Source: Rubrivivax sp.
GTDB taxonomy: Bacteria > Pseudomonadota > Gammaproteobacteria > Burkholderiales > Burkholderiaceae_C
Direction: 5' to 3'
NCBI GenBank assembly: GCA_030681795.1
Contig: JAUXRG010000078.1
Span: 204,987-268,986, forward strand
Length of the DNA: 64,000 nt
Numbering within the stretch: position 1 is the first letter of the stretch; every line of letters begins with the position of its first letter. A program made the position numbers and the translations under genes. The notes under the pieces are model-generated. The model did not search any database and was not told the origin of the DNA. It saw only the letters and a list, made by a program, of their open reading frames with translations. This document shows positions 30,684 through 38,162 of the stretch, piece after piece.

Positions 30684-30687
30684 ATGA
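30607..30687 (+). CDS. Mini-ORF 2 of the ATGA relay (26 aa)
   Basis: The second copy of the relay ORF, identical to the first except for its last two residues (PR instead of WT). An AGGGGG sequence lies before its ATG. Its TGA overlaps the mshN ATG at 30684. As with copy 1, translation is possible from the arrangement but not demonstrated. Confidence 0.35.
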   Translation: MSAAGPFPRRSFPPGGTGAQRRRGPR

Positions 30688-31775
30688 GTGTCATCAACCG
30701 CATGCTGCGCGACCTGGACGCGCGCGCCGCGCGCACGCCGCAGCCGCTGGACACCCTGAGCGCGCACGCCGCCCCGGGGCCCAGGCCGGCGCGCTGGCGC
30801 CTGCCCGCGATCGTGGCGCTGGGGGGTGTGGCCATTGCGGTGGCGGCCTTCGCCGATTTCTCGCCCCGGGCGACCCGGCCGGTGGGGCCGGCGCGGGAAC
30901 TCGCGCCGGCTCCAGCGGTGCCGGCCGAGCCCACGCGGCAAGCCGACGCACCCGCACCCGCATCCGCATCCGCGCTCGCACCCGCCGCAAGCCAGGCCCT
31001 GCCCGCTGCGCCCCCCTCGGGCGAGCCGTTGCTGGCGCTGGCCGCGCCGCGCCTGGGCACCCCGATGCCCGGCGATGCACAAGCCGCGCCCGACGCCGCC
31101 CTCCCCGCAGCGGCACCCGCCGCCGCGCCACTGGAGGCCCTGATCGCGCGCGCCGCGCCGGCGCCGCTGCTGGCCACGCCACCGCGCATCGACAAACGCA
31201 GCGTGCCGCCCAGCGATACCCAGCGCGCCGCGGCGGCGCTGAGCGAGGCCATGGACCTGGCACGCGCCGGCCAGCGCCAGGCGGCGCTGCAGCGCGCGCT
31301 GCAGGCCCTGGCCATCGAGCCGCGCCACGCCGGCGCGCGCCAGCTGGCGGCGGTGCTGCAACACGAATCCGGCGCAAGTGCGCAGGCCCTGGCCTTGCTG
31401 CGCGAGGGCGCCACCATGGACGCCCCGCCGCCGGCGCTGACGCTGCTGCTGGCACGCCTGCTGGCCGCCCAGGGCCTGGCCGACGAGGCGCTGGCCGTGC
31501 TCGAGCGCCACGCCCTGCACAGTGCCGATGCCGAAGGCCTGCGCGCCGGGCTGCTCGCCCAGCAAGGCCAGTACGCCCGCGCCCTGCCCGCCTACGAGAA
31601 CGCCACGCGCCAGCAACCGGGCAACCCGATGTGGTGGTTCGGCCTGGCCGTGGCGCTGGACTCCGAAGGCCAGGGCCCGCGCGCGCGCCAGGCCTACACC
31701 CTGGCGCACCAGCTCGGCCTGCCGCGCGAGGACCTCGCCACCTACGCCGAGCAACGCCTGCGCGCGCTCGACTGA
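30684..31775 (+). CDS. mshN: MSHA biogenesis protein MshN (TPR protein)
   Basis: A 363-aa protein with the MshN start MSVINRMLRDLDARAA, one membrane helix (about residues 38-58), a long Ala/Pro-rich periplasmic linker and C-terminal TPR repeats (from about 180: ALSEAMDLARAGQRQAALQRALQALAIEP, then similar 34-residue units to the end). TPR proteins of this kind help secretin assembly, like PilF. An AGGGGG site from the upstream 77-bp repeat precedes the ATG. Confidence 0.87.
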   Translation: MSVINRMLRDLDARAARTPQPLDTLSAHAAPGPRPARWRLPAIVALGGVAIAVAAFADFSPRATRPVGPARELAPAPAVPAEPTRQADAPAPASASALAPAASQALPAAPPSGEPLLALAAPRLGTPMPGDAQAAPDAALPAAAPAAAPLEALIARAAPAPLLATPPRIDKRSVPPSDTQRAAAALSEAMDLARAGQRQAALQRALQALAIEPRHAGARQLAAVLQHESGASAQALALLREGATMDAPPPALTLLLARLLAAQGLADEALAVLERHALHSADAEGLRAGLLAQQGQYARALPAYENATRQQPGNPMWWFGLAVALDSEGQGPRARQAYTLAHQLGLPREDLATYAEQRLRALD

Positions 31776-31808
31776 CCGCTTGCCACCACCTCCTGCCAAG
31801 ACACCGCG

Positions 31809-33551
31809 ATGGACCGCCCTGCCGCCCCTGCCTTCAACGCCACACGCTTTCGCCTGGGCGAGGTGCTCGTCAGCCGCGGGCTGATCAGCGAGTCGCAGCT
31901 CCAGCAGGCGCTGGCCACGCAAAAGACCACCGGGCGCAAGCTCGGGCGCGCGCTCACCGACCTGAAGCTCGTCACCGAGGCGCAGATCGGCGGCGTCGTC
32001 GCCGACCAGATGGGGCTGGAGTTCATCGACCTGGCGCAGCGCGACCTCGACCCCGCCACCGTCAAGCTGCTGCCCGAGGCCCGCGCGCGGCGCTTTCGCG
32101 CCCTCGTCATCGGGCGCCGCCCCGCTGGGCTCGAGGTCGGCCTGGTGGATCCCTCGGACATGGTGGCCTTCGACGCCCTGTCGCGCCTGCTCGGCACGAC
32201 CGTGCACCCGGCGGTGGTGGCCGAGGACGCGCTGCTCGCCGCCATCGACCGCATCTACCAGCGCAGCGAAGAAATCTCCGGCCTGGCGCGCGAGCTCGCC
32301 GCCGACATGGGCGAGGGCGTGCTCAGCCTGGCCAGCCTGGAAACCAGCAGCGGCGCCGAGGAAGCGCCCGTGGTGCGGCTGCTGCACAGCCTCTTCCAGA
32401 CCGCGGTGGCGCGCGACGTCAGCGATATCCACATCGAGCCGCAGGAGCGGCAGCTGCAGATCCGCTTCCGCATCGACGGCGTGATGCAGGTGCAAAGCGC
32501 GCCCGACCCGCGCATCGCCGCGGCCGTGGTGCAGCGCCTCAAGCTCATGTCCAACCTGGACATCAGCGAAAAGCGCCTGCCGCAGGACGGGCGGTTCCGC
32601 ATGACGGTGGGCCACACGGTGCTCGACGTGCGCATCTCGACCCTGCCCACGCAGTACGGCGAGGCGGTGGTGATGCGCCTGCTGGCGCAGAACACCGAGC
32701 GCATGAAGCTCGCCGCCCTGGGCATCCCCGAGCCCATCCTCAAGCGGCTGCGCGCGGCGCTGGCCTCGCCCGCGGGCATGGTGCTGGTCACCGGCCCCAC
32801 CGGCAGCGGCAAGACCACCACGCTGTACGCCGCGCTGGCCGAGCTGAATACGCCCGAGACCAAGATCATCACCGTCGAAGACCCGGTGGAATACCGCCTG
32901 CCGGGCCTGACGCAGGTGCAGATCAACGACAAGATCGACCTCAGCTTCTCCCGCGTGCTGCGCTCCTGCCTGCGCCAGGACCCGGACGTGATCCTGGTGG
33001 GCGAGATGCGCGACCAGGAAACCGCCGAGATCGGCCTGCGCGCCGCGCTCACCGGCCACCTGGTGCTCTCCACCCTGCACACCAACGATTCCGCCGGCAC
33101 GCCAATGCGCCTGCGCGACATGGGCATCGCCCCCTACATGGTGGCGCTGGGGCTGCGCCTGGTCCTCGCGCAGCGCCTGGTGCGCACCATCTGCCCGAAC
33201 TGCCGCGTGCCCGCCGAGCCCCCCGCGCACGAGCGCGAATGGCTGGGGGAGGACTTGAAGGACACGAGCGGCCCGAGCTCGGGCACAGGCGCCGGCAAAT
33301 ACACCGCCTTCCGCGGCACCGGTTGCAGCCAGTGCCACGACAGTGGCTACCGCGGCCGCATGGCGGTCTACGAGATGCTGGAGATGACGCCCGCGCTGGT
33401 GCACCTGGCCAACCGCGACGACCCGGCCGGCTTCATGGCCGAGGCCAGGCGCGCCTTCGCCGATTTCACGCTGCGCCGCGGCGCGCTGGCGCTCGTCGCC
33501 GAAGGCCGCACCACGGTGGCCGAGGCCATGCGCGTGGGCGCCGGCGTGTAA
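31809..33551 (+). CDS. mshE: MSHA pilus assembly ATPase MshE
   Basis: A 580-aa GspE/PilB-type hexameric ATPase that powers pilus extension. The N-terminal MshEN domain shows the two 24-residue c-di-GMP motifs, [20 protein letters not shown] (about residues 16-39) and [20 protein letters not shown] (about 44-68). The ATPase core has Walker [11 protein letters not shown] (about 329-338), DPVEYR, Walker [16 protein letters not shown] and the His box [14 protein letters not shown] zinc-type cysteine set (CPNC ... CSQC) is near the end. Activity is therefore probably switched by c-di-GMP, as shown for Vibrio MshE. Confidence 0.95.
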   Translation: MDRPAAPAFNATRFRLGEVLVSRGLISESQLQQALATQKTTGRKLGRALTDLKLVTEAQIGGVVADQMGLEFIDLAQRDLDPATVKLLPEARARRFRALVIGRRPAGLEVGLVDPSDMVAFDALSRLLGTTVHPAVVAEDALLAAIDRIYQRSEEISGLARELAADMGEGVLSLASLETSSGAEEAPVVRLLHSLFQTAVARDVSDIHIEPQERQLQIRFRIDGVMQVQSAPDPRIAAAVVQRLKLMSNLDISEKRLPQDGRFRMTVGHTVLDVRISTLPTQYGEAVVMRLLAQNTERMKLAALGIPEPILKRLRAALASPAGMVLVTGPTGSGKTTTLYAALAELNTPETKIITVEDPVEYRLPGLTQVQINDKIDLSFSRVLRSCLRQDPDVILVGEMRDQETAEIGLRAALTGHLVLSTLHTNDSAGTPMRLRDMGIAPYMVALGLRLVLAQRLVRTICPNCRVPAEPPAHEREWLGEDLKDTSGPSSGTGAGKYTAFRGTGCSQCHDSGYRGRMAVYEMLEMTPALVHLANRDDPAGFMAEARRAFADFTLRRGALALVAEGRTTVAEAMRVGAGV

Positions 33552-33578
33552 GCCGCAGCCTGCGCCCGGTCACCCTCC

Positions 33579-34802
33579 ATGCCCAGCTTCGCCTACCGCG
33601 GCCGTGACGGCGCCATGCAGCCCCGGCAAGGGCTGCTCGAATGCGCCAGCCCGCGCCATGCCGCCGAGATGCTGGCGGGCATGGGCATCGTGCCGGTGGC
33701 CATCGAGCTGCACCAGCCGCCGGCCGAGGCCGCCGACGTGCTCAGGCGCTGGCTGCGCCGGCGCGCCGTCGGTGAAATCGAGCTGCTGCTGTTCTCCAAC
33801 CAGATGCACACGCTGCAAAGGGCCGGCGTGCCCATCCTGCGCGCGCTGCAGGGCCTGCAGGAGTCCACCCAGCACGAGGGTGTGCGCACGCTGCTGGGCG
33901 AGTTGCGCCACGGGCTGGATTCGGGGCTGGAGCTGTCGCAGGCCATGGCCCGGCGCGGCGATGTCTTCGACCGCTTCTACATCGCGATGATCCGCGTCGG
34001 CGAGACCACCGGCCAGCTCACCGAGGTCTTTGCCGCGCTGCACCAGCACCTCGAGTTCCAGCGCTTCATGCGCGAGCAGGTGAATACCGCCCTGCGCTAC
34101 CCCAAGTTCGTGCTCATGGCCATGGCGGTGGCGGTGGTGGTGGTCAATATCTTCGTGATTCCGGCCTTCGCCAAGGTCTTCGAGAACCTCAAGACCGAGC
34201 TGCCGCTGATGACGCGCATCCTGCTCGGCAGCTCCAATTTCATGCTCGCGGCCTGGCCCGCATTGCTGGGGGCCACCGCGGCGGCCGGGATGGCGGCGCG
34301 CTCCTTCGTCGCCACCGACCGCGGCCGCCTGTGGTGGGACCGCTGGAAGCTGCACCTGCCCATCGCCGGCAAGCTGGTGCGCAAGGGCGCGCTGTCACGC
34401 GCCTGCCGCAGCCTAGCGCTGGTGCTGCGCAGCGGCGTGCCCGTGCTCGACGGACTGAAGCTGTGCGCCGAGGTGACCGAAAACGCCTGGATGGAGCGCG
34501 CCGTGCTGGGCATGCGCAGCAGCGTGGAGCGCGGCGAGAGCCTTCTGGTGGCCAGCCGCAAGGCCGGCATCTTCACGCCCATCGTGCTGCAGATGATCAT
34601 GGTCGGCGAGGAGTCGGGCACGCTGGACGAGATGCTCGACGAGGTCGGGCAGATGTACCAGCGCGAGCTCGAGTACGAGCTCAAGACGATGTCGCAGCAG
34701 ATCGAACCCATCCTCATCTTCTTCCTCGGCGCGCTGGTGCTGGTGTTGGCGCTGGGCGTTTTCATGCCGATGTGGGACCTGGGCCGCGCCGCGCTCAAGT
34801 GA
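33579..34802 (+). CDS. mshG: MSHA platform protein MshG (GspF/PilC family)
   Basis: A 407-aa inner-membrane platform protein on which the MshE ATPase acts. Two GspF domains are visible: ELLLFSNQMHTLQRAGVPILRALQGL (about 64-90) and the second copy KLVRKGALSRACRSLALVLRSGVPVLDGL (about 265-295), each followed by a membrane helix; the last helix is PILIFFLGALVLVLALGVFMP. It begins 27 bp after mshE. The 115-bp gap after it carries a promoter-like motif, so the pilin genes may also be transcribed separately. Confidence 0.94.
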   Translation: MPSFAYRGRDGAMQPRQGLLECASPRHAAEMLAGMGIVPVAIELHQPPAEAADVLRRWLRRRAVGEIELLLFSNQMHTLQRAGVPILRALQGLQESTQHEGVRTLLGELRHGLDSGLELSQAMARRGDVFDRFYIAMIRVGETTGQLTEVFAALHQHLEFQRFMREQVNTALRYPKFVLMAMAVAVVVVNIFVIPAFAKVFENLKTELPLMTRILLGSSNFMLAAWPALLGATAAAGMAARSFVATDRGRLWWDRWKLHLPIAGKLVRKGALSRACRSLALVLRSGVPVLDGLKLCAEVTENAWMERAVLGMRSSVERGESLLVASRKAGIFTPIVLQMIMVGEESGTLDEMLDEVGQMYQRELEYELKTMSQQIEPILIFFLGALVLVLALGVFMPMWDLGRAALK

Positions 34803-34818
34803 GGCATCGATCGAGCCT

Positions 34819-34845
34819 TCAGGTCCGGGCAGCCGCTGCCGATAA
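34819..34845 (+). promoter_or_regulatory. Sigma-28 (FliA)-like promoter upstream of the MSHA pilin
   Basis: The -10 word GCCGATAA (34838-34845) is identical to the FliA consensus. At the correct 11-bp spacing lies TCAGGTCC (34819-34826), a partial -35 match. A start near 34852 would give a leader of about 66 nt before the pilin ATG. The surrounding 23 bp strongly resemble the motif before the chemotaxis operon (48396-48422). Confidence 0.5.
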
Positions 34846-34917
34846 ACCCTCAAACCCAGGCGTGACAGACCGGCTGCCACGGGACTTCCAGCCACGTATC
34901 GATTGCGGAGAGAAATC

Positions 34918-35466
34918 ATGAAATCAACCCAGCGCGGCTTCACGATGGTGGAGTTGATCGTCGTCATCATCATCCTGGGCATCCTGGCCGCCGTGGCGCT
35001 GCCGCGCTTCACCAACCTGCAGCGCGACGGCCGCATTGCCAAGCTCAACGCCGCACGCGGCGCCGTGGCCTCGGCCAGCGCGCTGGTGCACGGCACCGCC
35101 ATGGCACGCCACAACCAGCTGCAGCCGGCCTGCCCGGTGGCCGGTTTCGGCGCCAATCCGCCCCTCATCAATGCCGCCGGCACCGGCAACCTGTGCACCG
35201 AGAACGGCAGCGTCCAGGTGACGCTGCTCTACCCCGCGGCCACGCTGGCCGGCGTGGTGGCCTCGGCGGGCGTCGTGCAGGTTTCGGGCACCCCCACCGC
35301 GGCGCAGCTCGCCGTGGACGGCTACGCCACGGCGGCCGCGGCCGGCGGCCTGCAGGTGCAGGTGCAGGGCGGCCCCACCCCGGCGAATTGCTCGTTCACC
35401 TATACCGCCCCGGCGGTATTGGGTGCAGCACCCCTGCTGACGGCCGCCGTCACCACGGGTTGCTAG
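34918..35466 (+). CDS. MSHA-type pilin (MshA/MshB-like), probable major subunit
   Basis: A 182-aa pilin with a very short leader (MKSTQRG) and the mature N-terminus FTMVELIVVIIILGILAAVALPRF, as in MshA and MshB. Two cysteine pairs are suggested: one in PACPVAG ... NLCTENG, one near the C-terminus (NCSF ... TTGC). GGAGAGA precedes the ATG. As the first pilin gene after mshG, with its own probable promoter, it is the best candidate for the major pilin, though no second MshA/MshB pair exists here to separate the two names. Confidence 0.88.
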   Translation: MKSTQRGFTMVELIVVIIILGILAAVALPRFTNLQRDGRIAKLNAARGAVASASALVHGTAMARHNQLQPACPVAGFGANPPLINAAGTGNLCTENGSVQVTLLYPAATLAGVVASAGVVQVSGTPTAAQLAVDGYATAAAAGGLQVQVQGGPTPANCSFTYTAPAVLGAAPLLTAAVTTGC

Positions 35467-35503
35467 GACGAAAATTCAAAGAAGACTGACTTGGCCTCGA
35501 GTC

Positions 35504-35989
35504 ATGTCGGAACCCCGGGCCTGCCAGCGGCCGCAGCCACGCCAAGGCGGGCCCGCCCCGCGCGGCTTCACCACGGTCGAGCTGGTCGTGGTGATGCTCG
35601 TGATGGGCTTGCTGGCCGCCGTGGCCATGCCGCGCCTGACTGACCGTTCCGTCCTGCAAGAGCGCGGCGTGCAGGACCAGCTGCGCGGCCTGCTTCGCAC
35701 CAGCCGCCAGCTCGCCGTGACGCAGCAGCGCGAGGTCTGCGTGCTGCTCGCCCCCAACCGCGCCAGCGCCGTCTATACCGCCGCGGGCGCCTGCTCGCCG
35801 GCCGCGCCGGTGGGCGGCCTGGGCGGTGAAGCCGAACTCGCCTTCAATCTGCCGCCCCGCGTGGTGCTGGGCGGCGCCACGCTGGTGCGCTTCAACACCC
35901 GCGGCCAGCTCGTGCCGGCGGCGGACCGGGGCATCACCATCGGCTCGCTCACCCTCAACGTCAGCCGTGAAACAGGCCACACGCCCTAG
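35504..35989 (+). CDS. MshC-like minor pseudopilin
   Basis: A 161-aa pseudopilin with a 21-residue leader ending in PRG and the mature start FTTVELVVVMLVMGLLAAVAMPRL. The helix continues into a GspH-like domain (RTSRQLAVTQQREVCVLL). In MSHA operons this position is mshC. It lies 37 bp after the pilin gene and overlaps the next gene by 23 bp. Confidence 0.85.
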   Translation: MSEPRACQRPQPRQGGPAPRGFTTVELVVVMLVMGLLAAVAMPRLTDRSVLQERGVQDQLRGLLRTSRQLAVTQQREVCVLLAPNRASAVYTAAGACSPAAPVGGLGGEAELAFNLPPRVVLGGATLVRFNTRGQLVPAADRGITIGSLTLNVSRETGHTP

Positions 35990-36611
35990 ACCCAGCCCCA
36001 GGCGAATCCCGTGGCGGCGGGCCTCGCGTGGCTTCACGCTCATCGACGTGCTGGTGCTGATCGTGCTCGTGGGCACGGTGGCGGGCTCGCTCACGGTGCT
36101 CTTCAGTCGGCTGGCCGCGCAGTCGGCCGAGTCGGTGCGCGCGCGCCAGGCGCTGGCGCTGGGCCAGGCGCTGCTGGGCGAGGTGGGCATGATGCCCTTC
36201 AGCTTTTGCGACCCGCAAGACGCGCGCGCGCGCCTTGCCACCGGGGCTTTCGTCGGCGGCACCGGCTGCGCCACCACGGTGGACGCCCTGGGTCCCGAGC
36301 CCGGCGAGAGCCGCTACAACGCGGCGAATCGCTACGACGGCGTGAGCGACTACCAGGGCTTCGCCATGCCCGGCGCCGGCTGCGCCGGCCTGTGCGATAT
36401 CGCCGGCAACCTGCTCAACTCGGCGGGCAGTGCGTTGACTGGCTGTTCGGCCGCCGTGGCCCTGGCGCCGGCGGCCTTGCCCGGCGTGGCGGCGCTGGAC
36501 GCCAACGGCCGCGCCCAGGCGCTGCGCATCGACGTCACCGTGCGCTGCCCGGCGAGCCCGGCGATCACGCTGCAGGCCGTGCGACTGCGGCATGCGCCGC
36601 GCGCGGTCTAG
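35967..36611 (+). CDS. mshD: MshD-like minor pseudopilin
   Basis: A 214-aa pseudopilin. I placed the start at GTG 35967, inside the end of the mshC-like gene, because the leader (VKQATRPRPSPRRIPWRRASRG) then has normal length and charge. The mature start is FTLIDVLVLIVLVGTVAGSL: position 5 is Asp instead of the usual Glu, a rare but conservative change. Long helix and cysteine-bearing C-terminal domain agree with MshD. Followed 16 bp later by mshO. Confidence 0.82.
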   Translation: MKQATRPRPSPRRIPWRRASRGFTLIDVLVLIVLVGTVAGSLTVLFSRLAAQSAESVRARQALALGQALLGEVGMMPFSFCDPQDARARLATGAFVGGTGCATTVDALGPEPGESRYNAANRYDGVSDYQGFAMPGAGCAGLCDIAGNLLNSAGSALTGCSAAVALAPAALPGVAALDANGRAQALRIDVTVRCPASPAITLQAVRLRHAPRAV

Positions 36612-36627
36612 GCGGCCGGCGAACGCC

Positions 36628-37566
36628 ATGGCCCACGCCCAACCGATCCGCCACGCACCGTGCACGGGCGCCCCGGCCCGGGCGGCGCGCGGTTTCACGC
36701 TGGTGGAGATGATCGTCGCCATCGCCTTGATCGGCTTGCTCTCGGTGATGGCCGCGCCGCTGCTGCGCATCCCCATGGTGGCCTGGATGGACGCCTCGCG
36801 CCGCGCCGACCTGGGCGCCACGGCCGACCTGGTGCAGGACAAGCTCGCCGCCGACCTGGCGCGCGCCCTGCCCAATAGCGTTCGCGTGCGCCAGGTCGGC
36901 ACACGGGTCTGGCTCGAGTATCTGGAAGTGCGCGCCCAGGGCCGGCACCGTGCCGGCACCACGGCCGCCGCGCCGGCCTGCCCCGCCACCTGCAGCACAC
37001 CCGGTGGCAACGACATGCTCGAGGCCGCCTGCAGCGAGACCTGCTTCACCAGCCTGGGCCCGCTGCAGGGCGACCCGCCGCTGGCCGGCAGCGACTGGGT
37101 GGTGGTCAACCCGCTGGGCCCGGGCGTGCCGGCGGGCGACCCCTACTTCGGCGGCAACGCGGCCGTGGCCGGCGGCATCAAGGTCCGGCTGGCCGATGTG
37201 CTGCCCGCCGCCGACGGCTCGCGCCTGCGCCACGCGGCGCACACCTTCCCTGCCACCGCCGCGTCTCGCCGTTTTTACCTGGTGGCCACGCCCGTGAGCT
37301 ACGAATGCAACCCGGCCACGCAGCGGCTGCTGCGCCACGCCGGCTACGCGGTGGCCGCCGTCCAGCCCACGGCGTTTGCCGGCGCCGACACGGTGCCCCT
37401 GGCCAGCAACCTGGCCGCCTGCAGCCTGCGCTACACGCCGGCCGGTGCGCTGGGGCGCGGCGGCGTGGTGTCGATGTGGCTGCGGCTCTCGCGCGTGGCC
37501 GCCGATACCGGCGCGCCCGAGAGCGTGGAGATCCACCACCAGTTCGCGGTGAGCGAGGCGCCATGA
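36628..37566 (+). CDS. mshO: MshO-like minor pseudopilin
   Basis: A 312-aa PilW/GspJ-like pseudopilin. Leader ending ARG, then FTLVEMIVAIALIGLLSVMAAPLLRIP; the following WMDASRRADLGATADLVQDKLAADLARALPNSVRV is characteristic of MshO. Several cysteine pairs occur in the C-terminal domain (PACPATCSTPG, EAACSETC). ATG 36628 was chosen over an upstream in-frame start because the leader length is then normal. ATGA overlap with mshP. Confidence 0.88.
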   Translation: MAHAQPIRHAPCTGAPARAARGFTLVEMIVAIALIGLLSVMAAPLLRIPMVAWMDASRRADLGATADLVQDKLAADLARALPNSVRVRQVGTRVWLEYLEVRAQGRHRAGTTAAAPACPATCSTPGGNDMLEAACSETCFTSLGPLQGDPPLAGSDWVVVNPLGPGVPAGDPYFGGNAAVAGGIKVRLADVLPAADGSRLRHAAHTFPATAASRRFYLVATPVSYECNPATQRLLRHAGYAVAAVQPTAFAGADTVPLASNLAACSLRYTPAGALGRGGVVSMWLRLSRVAADTGAPESVEIHHQFAVSEAP

Positions 37567-38012
37567 AGCCGCCGCGGCAACGGGCCCGTCGCCAGCGCGG
37601 CTTCTCCGGCGTGATGGTGATCGCGGTGCTGGTGCTGCTGGGCGGCCTGAGCGCCTATGCGGTGGGGCTGGTGACCTCGGCGCTGGGGGGCTACGCGAGC
37701 GAGATCTCGTTCGCCCGCGCCACGCGGGCGGCGCAGGCCGGGCTCGACTGGGGCCGCTGGCGCGTCACCGCCGCCGTGGCGCCCCTGTGCACGCCGACGC
37801 AGACCCTGGCCAACCTGCCCGGCACCTTGCAACCCTATGCCGTGACGGTGCGCTGCAGCGCCAGCGGGCCCTACACCGAAGGGGCCGGCACGCTGCGCGT
37901 CTACCGCATCGACGCTGTCGCCTGCAACCTGCCCGCGGGCGGGCCCTGCCCCAGTGCGGCCAATAGCGCCGACTACGTGCAGGCCAGCATGACGGCGCAG
38001 GTCGAGCGCTGA
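37563..38012 (+). CDS. mshP: MshP-like minor pseudopilin
   Basis: A 149-aa PilX/GspK-type small pseudopilin. Leader MKPPRQRARRQRG, then FSGVMVIAVLVLLGGLSAYAVGL, which like MshP lacks Glu5, and the AARAAQAGLDW-type segment (RATRAAQAGLDWGRWR). Four cysteines in the C-terminal half. It overlaps mshO by ATGA. The large adhesin-like mshQ that follows in Vibrio is absent; a GspE-like ATPase follows after 150 bp. Confidence 0.87.
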   Translation: MKPPRQRARRQRGFSGVMVIAVLVLLGGLSAYAVGLVTSALGGYASEISFARATRAAQAGLDWGRWRVTAAVAPLCTPTQTLANLPGTLQPYAVTVRCSASGPYTEGAGTLRVYRIDAVACNLPAGGPCPSAANSADYVQASMTAQVER

Positions 38013-38162
38013 GGCCGTGAATCCCTCTGCTGCGCGGGCCGATCTTCACTGCCTCCGGGTCGGATCAGGCCCCTCAATGACCCGCATTTCGGGCCGCTGC
38101 ACCGGCCGGTGGCGGCCTACGATTCTTGCGCCAGCGCCCCTGCCTGAGCGCCCGGAGGCTTG

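Noticed and set aside
27159..33404. A very long open frame on the minus strand (over 2000 codons) opposite the MSHA genes
   Set aside because: It is a GC-bias shadow: the plus strand carries well-recognised MshJ to MshE proteins, and the antisense product is Ala/Gly/Arg/His-rich with no family motifs.
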